From the NCBI RefSeq assembly GCF_003367245.1, contig NZ_QRGR01000013.1, forward strand, positions 115,401 through 179,400: a DNA stretch of 64,000 bases, read 5' to 3'. This document shows positions 55,807-64,000 of the stretch, one piece after another; positions within the stretch are counted from its first letter, which is position 1, and each line of letters opens with the position of its first letter. A model generated the notes under the pieces. That model searched no databases, was not told where the DNA came from, and saw nothing but the letters and a program-made list of their open reading frames with translations. Position numbers and translations under genes: made by a program. Origin of the DNA: Pontibacter diazotrophicus. GTDB lineage: Bacteria; Bacteroidota; Bacteroidia; Cytophagales; Hymenobacteraceae.

Positions 55807-58737
55807 TTAGCTTCTGCTTCGTCTTTCTGGTGCTTTAATGGTGAACTCCTGTGTTTTGGTGGTGCCATTGGATGTGACTACCTCCACCGTATAAGTGCCT
55901 GGCTGCAGGTAAATTACCTTGTTTTCTGAGGGTTCTATCTTTACAGCATCCTCATTCTCCTTCTTAGCGTTGTTCAAAGCAGTTTCATACGCCTGGGCGT
56001 TGGCTTCTGCTACAGATAAATCATAGGTCACATAGTTCAGGCCGCGTTCGCTCTGGTCCTGCATTTCCTGCACTACCTGCCCCTTGTCTGTCTTAATGCG
56101 GATAGTAGTGTTGCCAGTAGTATTGGTGTAGAACGGAATCGTGAGTTCCGGCTCTGTCGGTTCACTCCAGGCGCCCCACTTCTGGCCCCAGCGGTCGCTA
56201 TAAAGCATTGTTTTCAGGGAGAAAAGGTGGAGTGGCTGGTTCATGAGCTCTGGGGTAAGCTGTTGCACATGTTCCACGTTTGTCAGGTAAACAGAACGCC
56301 CGTGGGTGCCGACTACGAGGTCATTCTCCCGCGGGTGTACGACCACGTCGTGCACTGCTACTGCAGGCATGCCGTTGCTCATGGCGGTAAAAGTTTTGCC
56401 TCTGTCCAGAGATATATACAGCCCGTGGTCGGTGCCTACGTACAGCAGGTTCGGATTCTTTGGGTCTTCTTTCACCACATTAATTGCCTCCTGCGGCAGG
56501 TTGGTGCCAATGCGCTCCCACTTCCTTCCATTGTCTTCAGACACATATAGATAAGGAGTGAAATCATCCCAACGGTAGCCATTGAGGGATGTGTATACAC
56601 GGTCCTGCTCGTGGTTGGATGCCACAACCGTAGAGACCCACAGGTTCTGGGGCAGCTTATCAGAAATGCGGGCCCAGGTATAACCACCATCTTTCGAAAC
56701 CTGAACTACGCCATCATCAGAGCCGGTGTAAAGCAGGCCGAAGCGTTTCGGAGATTCATCTATGGTTGTTAAAGTGCCGTAGCCAACATCTCCTCTTTTG
56801 CCGCCGTTGGTCAGGTCGCCGGAGAGTGTTTCCATCTCTTCGCCACGCTTTAACGAGCGGTGGAATTTATTGGAGCCAAAGTACAGGATGTCCTGGTTGT
56901 GGCGGCTCAGGTGAATAGGTGCCTCCCAATTAAAGCGTAGCGGTGTTTCGCCCAGTTTGTGGCTTGGCTTGATAAAGACCCGCTCTCCTGTTTGTTTGTT
57001 CAGGCGGGTGTAGTTGCCATACTGGGAGCCCAGGTATACGGTATTGTTATCGCGCCAATCCACCTGCACCATCATGCCATCGCCGCCGCCAATACGCTCA
57101 TATGGATAGCGGCCCCTGCTCGTCCAGCCAGTGCTGTATTCGTAGTTGCTTGGGCCGTACCAGGTGCCGTTGTCCTGCAAGCCGCCATACACGTTGTAAG
57201 GCTTGGCCATGTCCACGGCCACGGAGTAAAATTGACCAACAGCTGGCGCATTGGCGTAGTACCAGGTTTTGCCGTCGTCATACGTGATGTTGATACCTCC
57301 GTCGTTTCCGTTTATAAGGTAACCGGACTTATCAGGGCTCACCCACAGCGCCTGATGATCTGAGTGCACATTGTCGCCTTCTATGTTACGGAAGGTTTTG
57401 CCGCCATCTTCAGACAAAAGCAGTGGTACCCCCAGAATGTAAATCTTGTTCGGGTCGGTTGGAGCCACGCGCACAACGCCAAAATAGTAGCCGTAACTGG
57501 AGTACATGTCGTTGATGTAGTCGTCGTGGGTCTTCCTCCAGGTTTTGCCGCCATCGTCGGTGCGGTATACTTCGGCACCCTTCACTTCAGAAGCATAAGT
57601 TTCTGCTGTCGGATCAGTGAGGTATTGTGAAAGATCGGCAGGTTTCAACTCACCACGCGCTACCTGTGCCTTCAAACTTTTGGCAGTGTATTCACGCGGG
57701 AAGCGGTTATTGTCCAGAAACTCATTCAGGCTTTTGTCGTCCAGCTTCAGAAACGCTTCCGCAGACATGCCCTCAAACAGATTATTGTCCAGCATCTCGG
57801 GCTCATCAGCATCTTGCGCTAGCGGGCGGCGGTCGTAATTATCCACCAGTGCATACATGATGTTGGGATTGCCAGGAAACAAACTCAAGCCTATACGGCC
57901 CACGTTGTCAGAGTCCGGAAAGCCGCTTTGCGCCGTGCTGATGTCCGCCCAGGTATTGCCTCCGTCCGTAGATTTGAAAACGCCGGATGTTTTGCCGCCT
58001 TCCACAAAGTTCCAGGCGCGGCGCTCGCGGTGCCACATGGCAGCGTACACGTTGTTGGGGTTCTGCGGGTCTACCTGCAGGTCTATGGCGCCGGTGTTAT
58101 CGTCGAGGTACAGGGTCTTCGTCCAGGTTTTGCCGCCATCGGTGGTTTTGAAGATGCCGCGCTCTTTGTTTGGAGAATAGAGGTGCCCGACGGCCGCTAC
58201 CCAGACTGTGTTCGGGTCGTTCGGGTGCACGATGACTTTACCGATGTGGTGCGTGTCGTCGAGGCCCATGTGCTGCCAGGACTTTCCGCCGTCGGTGCTC
58301 TTATATACGCCCACACCGGAGTAAGAGGAGCGGCTGGAGTTACTCTCGCCAGTACCTATCCAGATGGTCTCGTTGTTGTCCCAGTCGATGGCAATGTCTC
58401 CGATAGTCATCACCGCCTGCTCATCAAAAAGCGGTTCAAAAGAGAGGCCGTTGTTAGTGGTTTTCCAGAGGCCTCCCGAGGCAAACGCAGCATAAAAGGT
58501 AGTCGGGTCGGCGGGTGATACTTCGATATCTGTAATGCGGCCGCTCATAATGGAGGGGCCTGCGTTTCGGAGCTCAAGGTTGCTTACAGGCGAGGCCTGC
58601 TCCAGTTGCTGTCTTTTCTCATAAGCCTGCAGCCTTTCCTTCGCGGGTGTGGCTGTTGGCTGCTTCGTTTTCTTCTGGGCCTGCACAGTACCACCAAGGG
58701 CTATCAGCAGCGCCACCGAGAGTATACGCTTTTGCAT
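55807..58737 (-). CDS. Large secreted Asp-box (BNR/sortilin-like) propeller protein (1)
   Basis: This is a 976-residue protein with a signal peptide (1-20, ending VQAQ). Many Asp-box turns (S-x-D-G-G-x-T/S-W) are visible: KSTDGGKSWQH, KTTDGGKTWTK, KSTDGGNTWAD, YRTDDGGKTWRK, LSEDGGKTFRN, VSKDGGYTWAR, VSEDNGRKWER, SLDRGKTFTA. They imply one or two beta-propellers of the VPS10/sortilin or GH74-like type over about 60-800. The C-terminal 150 residues form beta-sandwich-like modules. Databases often label such proteins glycosyl hydrolases, but I see no defined catalytic pair. A paralogue of similar layout lies at 60262. The gene ends at a terminator and has 158 bp upstream to the PepSY gene. Confidence 0.85.
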   Translation of the reverse strand: MQKRILSVALLIALGGTVQAQKKTKQPTATPAKERLQAYEKRQQLEQASPVSNLELRNAGPSIMSGRITDIEVSPADPTTFYAAFASGGLWKTTNNGLSFEPLFDEQAVMTIGDIAIDWDNNETIWIGTGESNSSRSSYSGVGVYKSTDGGKSWQHMGLDDTHHIGKVIVHPNDPNTVWVAAVGHLYSPNKERGIFKTTDGGKTWTKTLYLDDNTGAIDLQVDPQNPNNVYAAMWHRERRAWNFVEGGKTSGVFKSTDGGNTWADISTAQSGFPDSDNVGRIGLSLFPGNPNIMYALVDNYDRRPLAQDADEPEMLDNNLFEGMSAEAFLKLDDKSLNEFLDNNRFPREYTAKSLKAQVARGELKPADLSQYLTDPTAETYASEVKGAEVYRTDDGGKTWRKTHDDYINDMYSSYGYYFGVVRVAPTDPNKIYILGVPLLLSEDGGKTFRNIEGDNVHSDHQALWVSPDKSGYLINGNDGGINITYDDGKTWYYANAPAVGQFYSVAVDMAKPYNVYGGLQDNGTWYGPSNYEYSTGWTSRGRYPYERIGGGDGMMVQVDWRDNNTVYLGSQYGNYTRLNKQTGERVFIKPSHKLGETPLRFNWEAPIHLSRHNQDILYFGSNKFHRSLKRGEEMETLSGDLTNGGKRGDVGYGTLTTIDESPKRFGLLYTGSDDGVVQVSKDGGYTWARISDKLPQNLWVSTVVASNHEQDRVYTSLNGYRWDDFTPYLYVSEDNGRKWERIGTNLPQEAINVVKEDPKNPNLLYVGTDHGLYISLDRGKTFTAMSNGMPAVAVHDVVVHPRENDLVVGTHGRSVYLTNVEHVQQLTPELMNQPLHLFSLKTMLYSDRWGQKWGAWSEPTEPELTIPFYTNTTGNTTIRIKTDKGQVVQEMQDQSERGLNYVTYDLSVAEANAQAYETALNNAKKENEDAVKIEPSENKVIYLQPGTYTVEVVTSNGTTKTQEFTIKAPERRSRS

Positions 58738-58895
58738 TGTATAAAATTAGAGTAGGTAAAGTAAGAATTGTTTTAGTTTCTAAAGCTAAGGATTTGCAGG
58801 GGATAATGGAAGGGGAGGGCAGTTAGCAAGTATTTTCTAAACAAGTGCTGAGGAGGGCAATCACATCTTTCTGCTGCAGCTAAGTTATTTTACTT

Positions 58896-59453
58896 CTACC
58901 TCTTCAACTTTCGAATCTTTTTAGGGTAAAACCATAGTGTGAAGCCGGTAAAGGTAAGCACCAGCAAACCGAGGCCCAGCACGTTCATACTTATCAGCTT
59001 AAAAAGGTCGCTGATAATGGAGCCATCGTGGATTTTCTCTATCCAGTCGGAATGCCGCCGCGCCACTGACAGCACCTTGCCGTTACTGCCATCCAGCTGT
59101 ACCTCCCAGGAGCCTTCCAGAAAAAGCACTTTTACCATGCCCTTCTCCGGCCGCGCCTCTATCCGATCGATGGGGTTGGTGCTGATGCTCTGGGCAGAAT
59201 CGAGGGCAGCGGTGGCAATGGTGGCCATGTTTGATAAAGGAATCCACTGTTCGAGGTTGGGTATAGCGCCTTTTTGCGTAGGCGGCTGCAGCAGGTCCAC
59301 ATCTTTTTTCCAGCCAAGCAGGATGCCGGTTACGCTGCTGATCAGGACAAGCACTGCCAGCACCAGCCCGAGATAGCGGTGATATACGCGGTAATTGCGC
59401 AGTGATCCTGTTAGGTGGCTGATTTTGTCTTTTGCTGATTTAGTGATACTCAC
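58896..59453 (-). CDS. PepSY-associated transmembrane protein
   Basis: This is a 185-residue protein with two membrane spans. The first (about 28-50, YLGLVLAVLVLISSVTGILLGW) follows a basic cytoplasmic N-terminus with RNYRVYHRYLG, the typical start of PepSY-TM proteins. The second (about 155-178, VLGLGLLVLTFTGFTLWFYPKK) is near the C-terminus. Between them is a periplasmic PepSY-like stretch (DRIEARPEKGMVKVLFLEGSWEVQLDGSNGKVLSVARRHSDW). Small two-span members are often linked to iron uptake or redox control, but the function here is unknown. It is leftward, and no partner gene is adjacent within 150 bp. Confidence 0.8.
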   Translation of the reverse strand: MSITKSAKDKISHLTGSLRNYRVYHRYLGLVLAVLVLISSVTGILLGWKKDVDLLQPPTQKGAIPNLEQWIPLSNMATIATAALDSAQSISTNPIDRIEARPEKGMVKVLFLEGSWEVQLDGSNGKVLSVARRHSDWIEKIHDGSIISDLFKLISMNVLGLGLLVLTFTGFTLWFYPKKIRKLKR

Positions 59454-59652
59454 GCAGTTCCTTTCCTGATGCTATGATGCCCTTTTGTGATTCTGGCATT
59501 CAATATCCCACAATAGCCTCACAATTCCAATTGTAAGCGGTGCTGTGCAGATGATTGTAGTTGGAACTCTAACTATGAACGTTTAGGTGCACTGCTTGCA
59601 ATCTTCCGGTCGGCTTTGTGATCTTGTAGGTAATAAACTTATCGAATAAACG

Positions 59653-60147
59653 ATGATGAACTACATTTATCCGGCACTGCTGACGTTTCTGGTGTTACAG
59701 TGCCAGAAGGAACCAGGTAACCAACCAAACCAACACACAGCGGCATACGCTGTAAGTGATGGTGTGCAATTTGGGCAGGAATTTACTGTAGAGCGGCTGG
59801 AGCATGTAATTGTCTACGGAGGAGAGACACCCCGCCGCCTGCATGTCAGTGCCCGGCAATTAGCAGATTCCCGTTGCCCTGCTGATGTAATGTGCGTGCA
59901 GTACGGCAAAGCTACGGTGGTGTTATCAGCCTCGAATAGCCAGGGAGAGAATGACAGTATTGAGCTCTGCCTTGGAGATTGTGGTGAAGGTGCTAACCGA
60001 AGCGCTCATATCGTACAAGCTACCGTTGGTGAATCAATCTACAGCTTTACATTGAGGGAGGTACAGCCTTTCCCGGGTTTAGAAAAAGAAGGAGAGGTGC
60101 AGAAGGCCAGATTAGTTGTGGAGAAAGTAAAACCTGCCGCTAAATAG
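59653..60147 (+). CDS. Small lipoprotein of unknown function
   Basis: This is a 164-residue lipoprotein: a short hydrophobic signal ends FLVLQC with Cys17. The rest is a predicted soluble beta-rich domain with four Cys residues (SRCPADVMC, ELCLGDCGE) that could form two disulfides in the periplasm. I do not recognise the family, though similar small proteins with a C-P-x-D-V-x-C motif occur widely in Bacteroidota. It is the only rightward gene between two leftward ones. The strong terminator at 60214 lies 66 bp downstream. Confidence 0.7.
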   Translation: MMNYIYPALLTFLVLQCQKEPGNQPNQHTAAYAVSDGVQFGQEFTVERLEHVIVYGGETPRRLHVSARQLADSRCPADVMCVQYGKATVVLSASNSQGENDSIELCLGDCGEGANRSAHIVQATVGESIYSFTLREVQPFPGLEKEGEVQKARLVVEKVKPAAK

Positions 60148-60213
60148 ATAATTCATTACCGTCACCTTCGATACGATAAACAGAACCATTTTATAACGTC
60201 CTAGAAAGCATAA

Positions 60214-60241
60214 AGCCCCCGCAACAACTGTTGCGGGGGCT
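60214..60241. terminator. Bidirectional terminator between small lipoprotein and Asp-box gene 2
   Basis: AGCCCCCGCAACA (60214-60226) pairs perfectly with TGTTGCGGGGGCT (60229-60241). The rightward strand continues CTTTT and the leftward strand TTTA. It lies between the convergent stops at 60147 and 60262. Confidence 0.9.
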
Positions 60242-60261
60242 CTTTTATTAAACTGTCAGGG

Positions 60262-63200
60262 TTAATTTACAGAAGAAGTAGGGGCTGTCGTCTTTTCCTC
60301 TTTCTTCTGTACACTAATGTATTCTACGCCTTTCTCCTGAATCATCCTGTTCAGTGCCGGTATTTCCTGCTCTTTTACCTGCTTCAGCTGGTTTAGCTGC
60401 TCGTCTATCTGGGCAGTTATCTCTTTCTTGAAAGCATAGGCCTGATCTGTTGGCCGGAAGTCGCCGGAACTCACCTGGCCAACGAGGTTCGCCAGTTTAT
60501 TGTTTAGCCGGATGGGGAAGTTGAGTGGATCCTGCCCGCTGCGGTTCTTTGTCTGGTACAGGGCCTCCTCAATCTTTGTCATCTTCTTCTCCACGGCATC
60601 CGCTGATTCTATGATGCCTTTGTAAGCATCATTGCCTTTCAGGTTGCCGGTGAGCGTTTTGATCTGGCCGCGCATGGTGCGGATATCTTTGATAGCATCA
60701 TGCGTTTCTGTCAGTTTGTTGCGCACGTCCATCAGGAAGGCAAACTGTGCCTGCAGGTCTTCTGGTGTTGCTTTTGTGCGTGGGTCCTGCAGTATTGTGA
60801 AGTCCTTTTCCTGGCTCTCTTTGTTCACCGTTAGCTTAGCCTTGTAATTTCCGGGTGTAGCCTTTGGACCTTGTGTACCGCCGCCCCAGAGAATCAGGTT
60901 ATCAAACTTGCTGGCTTCCGGGTAGCGCATGTCCCACACAAAGCGATTCAGGCCCTCTTTCACTTCAAGCTTGTCATCTTTCTCTTTGGCATTGCTGGCG
61001 TAGCTGCGGATAAGCTTGCCATCCTGGTCCATAATCTCCACCGTCACCACAGAGGCGGTATCAGGTGTATGCGGCAGGTAGTAATGCACCATTACACCGC
61101 CTGGGTGATTTTGGCCGGCTGTTTTAGAGGAACCTCTGCTGCCGCCGTCTACCTTATAGGTATCGAGTGGCTTATAAAGCTGGAACCTTGCATTCGCAGC
61201 GCTGGCCTCTAACTGATGCAGCGGCGTTATATCATCGATTAGCCAGAAACCGCGGCCTTGTGTGGCGGCAATCAGGTTGTCGTTCTTAATGGTGAGGTCG
61301 GTGATAGACACAAGCGGCAGGTTTTGCTGGAACGGTTGCCAGTTCTGTCCATCGTCAAAGGAAACATACATGCCGTATTCCGTGCCTGCATACAGCAGTC
61401 CCGGGCGTTTCTGGTCGGCGCGTACCACGCGGGTAAAGTGGTTTTCCGGGATGCCGTTCGTGATCTTTGTCCAATTTTTGCCGTAGTCGGTTACCTTGTA
61501 CAGGTAAGGTCTAAAGTCTCCGGACTTGTACATGGTAGCGGCGATGTAGGCAGCTCCTTTCTGCGTCGGGTGCGGATCAATGCTGTTCACCATGATCCAC
61601 TCCGGCATACTCTTCGGCGTTACATTTGTCCAGTTCTTGCCCTCGTCGCGGGTGATGTAAATTAGTCCGTCATCCGACCCTGTCCAGATGACACCCGGCT
61701 CCAGTGTAGATTCATTAATGGCGAAGATGGTACCATAGTACTCCACACTAGTATTATCTTTTGTTATCGGACCACCAGAAGGACCAAGCTTTGTAGAGTC
61801 GTTGCGTGTCAGGTCCGGGCTGATGGTCTCCCAGGTTTGCCCCTCGTTATAAGTGACGTGCACGTGGTTGGAGGCGGTGTATAATTTGTTGGCATCGTTC
61901 GGAGAGAACAGGATCGGGAAGTTCCACTGGAACCTGTACTTCATGCCCTCTGCACCGTGGCCCATCGGGTTGTCGGGCCATACGTTTACCACGCGGCTCT
62001 GGCCGTTGCTGTGATCCAGGCGCTCTAAAAAGCCACCATAGTTACCGCCATACACTACTTCCGGATTTGCAGGATTCACGGCAATATGCGCGCTCTCAGA
62101 TCCTGCTGTTGTCTCCCAGTTGTCTTCCGTGATAGCGTACCCGGAAGAACGGTGATCGATGCGGATGGCAGAGTTATCCTGCTGCGCTCCATAAATGCGG
62201 TATGGGAAATGATTGTCTGTTACCACACGATAGAACTGGCCGGTCGGCTGGTTATCCATGGTGCTCCAGTTCATGCCGCCGTCCGCAGACACCTGCGCAC
62301 CGCCGTCGTTGGCGATGATCATCCGTGACGGGTTTGCCGGGTCTATCCACAGGTCGTGGTTGTCGCTGTGCTGGGCGTAGGCGCTTTCAAACGATTTGCC
62401 GCCGTCTTTGCTTCTGTGGTAGGCTACATTCAGCACATATACCACGTCCTCATCCTTTGGGTCGGCATATACGCGGGTGTAGTACCAGGCCCGCTGGCGC
62501 AGGTTGCGGTCGTCGTTTACTTTTTTCCAGGTCAGGCCACTGTCGTCGGAGCGGAAAAGGCCACCCTCTTCTGCTTCTACCATGGCATACACGCGCTCCG
62601 GGTTTGCCGGCGACACCGCTACCCCTATGATGCCGAGAGTTCCCTTTGGAAGACCTTCGTTACCGGAAATTTCCTTCCAGGTTTCTCCTTCGTCCGTGCT
62701 TTTCCAGATACCTGAACCGGGGCCGCCCGACAGGAGGCTGTGCGGCGTGCGACGGATATTCCAGGTGGTGGCATAAAGGTTACGCGGGTTCGACGGGTCG
62801 ATGATCAGGTCAACGGCACCGGCATCTTTGTTAGCAAAGAGTGTCTTTTTCCATGTCTTTCCGCCATTGGTGCTCTTAAACACGCCACGCTCCTCATTCG
62901 ATTTATACAAATTGCCCATGGCAGCCACATATACTATATCCGGGTTGTCCGGATGAATGCGGATGCGGCCGATGTGTTTAGTATCTCTTAGCCCTGTGTG
63001 CTGCCATGTTTTACCGGCATCCACCGATTTCCACACGCCAAAGCCTGACGACACGTTACCGCGCACTGTTTTCTCGCCTTCGCCGACATAGATTACATTC
63101 GGGTCGGCCTCACTCACGGCCACGGCACCAATAGAGCCTCCGAAGAAGCCATCAGAGATATTATCCCAGGTAGCGCCGCCGTCTGTTGTGCGCCATACGC

Positions 63201-63459
63201 CGCCGCCTACTGAGCCGAAGTAGTAAAGATTTGGTTTGCCCGGCACGCCCGTTGCCGTAGCCGAGCGGCCGCCTTTGTAAGGACCAATGGAGCGCCAGGT
63301 AAGGCCATTATAAAGCTCCGGTTCAACAGTAGCAGTGGTTGTTTTTTTTGATTTGGACTTTTGCCGCTGGGCCTCTGCCGGCTGGCCTGCCAGAAGCAAG
63401 GCTAACGAGCCTGCCAGCAGCAGCCTTGGTGAAAGGGCAGCGCGTATTGCTGTTCGCAT
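60262..63459 (-). CDS. Large secreted Asp-box (BNR/sortilin-like) propeller protein (2)
   Basis: This is a 1065-residue protein with a signal peptide (1-30, ending AEAQ). Asp-box turns recur: RTTDGGATWDN, KSVDAGKTWQH, KSTNGGKTWKK, KSTDEGETWKE, RSDDSGLTWKK, RSKDGGKSFES, VSADGGMNWST, ITRDEGKNWTN, SFDDGQNWQP. These point to tandem propellers over about 55-740. Next is a beta-sandwich resembling FlgD/CBM-type folds (VTVEIMDQDGKLIRSY, GLNRFVWDMRYPEA), and then a helical C-terminal region (about 900-1060) rich in Lys/Glu/Gln that may form a coiled coil. It is a paralogue of the protein at 55807, which lacks that helical tail. No catalytic function can be assigned from sequence. Confidence 0.85.
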   Translation of the reverse strand: MRTAIRAALSPRLLLAGSLALLLAGQPAEAQRQKSKSKKTTTATVEPELYNGLTWRSIGPYKGGRSATATGVPGKPNLYYFGSVGGGVWRTTDGGATWDNISDGFFGGSIGAVAVSEADPNVIYVGEGEKTVRGNVSSGFGVWKSVDAGKTWQHTGLRDTKHIGRIRIHPDNPDIVYVAAMGNLYKSNEERGVFKSTNGGKTWKKTLFANKDAGAVDLIIDPSNPRNLYATTWNIRRTPHSLLSGGPGSGIWKSTDEGETWKEISGNEGLPKGTLGIIGVAVSPANPERVYAMVEAEEGGLFRSDDSGLTWKKVNDDRNLRQRAWYYTRVYADPKDEDVVYVLNVAYHRSKDGGKSFESAYAQHSDNHDLWIDPANPSRMIIANDGGAQVSADGGMNWSTMDNQPTGQFYRVVTDNHFPYRIYGAQQDNSAIRIDHRSSGYAITEDNWETTAGSESAHIAVNPANPEVVYGGNYGGFLERLDHSNGQSRVVNVWPDNPMGHGAEGMKYRFQWNFPILFSPNDANKLYTASNHVHVTYNEGQTWETISPDLTRNDSTKLGPSGGPITKDNTSVEYYGTIFAINESTLEPGVIWTGSDDGLIYITRDEGKNWTNVTPKSMPEWIMVNSIDPHPTQKGAAYIAATMYKSGDFRPYLYKVTDYGKNWTKITNGIPENHFTRVVRADQKRPGLLYAGTEYGMYVSFDDGQNWQPFQQNLPLVSITDLTIKNDNLIAATQGRGFWLIDDITPLHQLEASAANARFQLYKPLDTYKVDGGSRGSSKTAGQNHPGGVMVHYYLPHTPDTASVVTVEIMDQDGKLIRSYASNAKEKDDKLEVKEGLNRFVWDMRYPEASKFDNLILWGGGTQGPKATPGNYKAKLTVNKESQEKDFTILQDPRTKATPEDLQAQFAFLMDVRNKLTETHDAIKDIRTMRGQIKTLTGNLKGNDAYKGIIESADAVEKKMTKIEEALYQTKNRSGQDPLNFPIRLNNKLANLVGQVSSGDFRPTDQAYAFKKEITAQIDEQLNQLKQVKEQEIPALNRMIQEKGVEYISVQKKEEKTTAPTSSVN

Positions 63460-63668
63460 GATGAGATTTTAAGGTAAAAGAGGTTAGTGTTTGTTGTTTA
63501 GTCTCTGCTGATTTTGTTTCAATCTTCAGATTTAGGAATTTTTAGCATGAAATGCAAGAACAGGAATAGGAGTTGGATGGTTCGCTGTGCGAACAGGAGT
63601 TATGATTTAAGCTTTATAACTTTCGTAATCACAAAGCGAGGTTAGCTTTATCGTTCCTAAGTCGTATT

Positions 63669-63713
63669 TGTCAGAATCAGGATTTTTTAGGATTAAGAAA
63701 GATTAGCAGGATT
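63669..63713 (+). repeat. Phased (A)GGATT-type intergenic repeat
   Basis: The word GATT occurs at 63681, 63691, 63701 and 63710, one helical turn apart, within a stretch beginning TGTCAGAATCAGGATT. Very similar TCTGAATCAGGATT-like strings are, from memory, common interspersed repeats in Bacteroidota genomes. Confidence 0.5.
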
Positions 63714-63796
63714 GTAAAAGTGTATGAGCTGATACGGTTAATCAGGAACTAATAACTTAAGAGAATATTTGCTGCTAACATTTCCCTACGCCCTTG

Positions 63797-63843
63797 CTAT
63801 GGTCTTTTGACCAGCAAGCAAGTTGTTGGTGAAAACACCATAG
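63797..63843. repeat. Imperfect inverted repeat upstream of truncated frame
   Basis: CTATGGTCTTTTGACC (63797-63812) and GGTGAAAACACCATAG (63828-63843) pair at 14 of 16 positions around a 15-nt loop. It may be a hairpin near the end of an insertion sequence or simply an upstream regulatory structure. Confidence 0.45.
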
Positions 63844-63894
63844 CCGTCAGGCTAAGGAGTTGTGCGAAACTATAAGTAGCTGTAGCTTTGCAGG

Positions 63895-64000
63895 ATGGAG
63901 GTAAGTGTAGAAGGATTATTAGAAGGCAAGGAAGGTCTGCTCGAGCAGCTGCAATCCTTTTTCAAGGAAGAGGAGCTGGAGAAGCTTGCCCGGGAGAGCA
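63895..64000 (+). CDS. Truncated reading frame at window edge, possible transposase
   Basis: An ATG at 63895 opens a frame that runs off the window after 35 codons. The start reads MEVSVEGLLEGK and continues with FFKEEELEKLARES. The E-E-L-E-x-L-A-R-E-S segment resembles the N-terminus of some IS4-family transposases, where a similar helix precedes the DNA-binding region. The inverted repeat and unusual leader upstream would fit an insertion-sequence end. With only 35 residues this is a tentative call; an ordinary helical protein is equally possible. Confidence 0.35.
   Translation, partial: MEVSVEGLLEGKEGLLEQLQSFFKEEELEKLARES

Larger units (their letters stand above)
63460..63894. other. Intergenic region at right edge, 435 bp
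   Basis: This AT-rich stretch holds the phased GATT repeat (63669-63713) and an inverted repeat (63797-63843) directly upstream of the truncated right-edge reading frame. No other gene is visible. Confidence 0.5.

Overview
The window looks like a chromosomal segment of a member of the Bacteroidota. Two SusC/SusD pairs, many SPII lipoproteins, a type IX secretion (T9SS) sorting domain on a xylanase, and AT-rich intergenic DNA around moderately GC-rich genes all fit. A Cytophagales/Hymenobacteraceae relative (Pontibacter-like) is my best guess, but that placement rests on general resemblance and no marker gene confirms it. I saw no rRNA, tRNA or CRISPR array.

Left part (1-11.2 kb): the end of a VOC/glyoxalase-like gene; a DUF5060/DUF4038 apiosidase-like secreted hydrolase; a VCBS/ASPIC-UnbV lipoprotein paired with a vanadium-haloperoxidase-like lipoprotein; an unknown membrane protein; and dnaK.

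Centre (11.4-52.6 kb): a glucuronoxylan utilisation region. Leftward block A runs susC-susD-GH10 (three CBM-like repeats, T9SS tail)-uxuA-uxaC-exuT-GH115, with a GH43 gene after a terminator. Leftward block B is a second susC-susD pair. Leftward block C is Gfo/Idh-ThuA-Gfo/Idh-Gfo/Idh. Rightward block D is lacI-GH67-SDR-GH10 lipoprotein. A second lacI then diverges from xylB-xylA-xylE. In the inferred scheme, surface xylanase and SusCD capture xylan fragments. GH115 and GH67 remove (methyl)glucuronate, and GH10/GH43 release xylose. XylE/XylA/XylB handle xylose, while ExuT/UxaC/UxuA handle glucuronate. A canonical UxuB is absent and the SDR is a candidate replacement.

Control: LacI-type operator sequences (TGnAAnCGnTnnCA) lie in the long non-coding regions before both susC genes and before lacI/Gfo-Idh. 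A different perfect dyad lies between the second lacI and xylB. A second conserved block (GTAAGTAACT-R-CTCACTAAT) accompanies two of the LacI sites at nearly the same distance (about 468 nt) from the leftward start codons. An intercistronic hairpin separates susD from the GH10 gene.

Right part (52.7-64 kb): a second ThuA lipoprotein, a beta-barrel/LVIVD gene pair, two large Asp-box (BNR/sortilin-like) propeller proteins, a PepSY-type membrane protein, a small lipoprotein, a 10-bp-phased GATT repeat, and at the right edge the start of a reading frame that may be a transposase.
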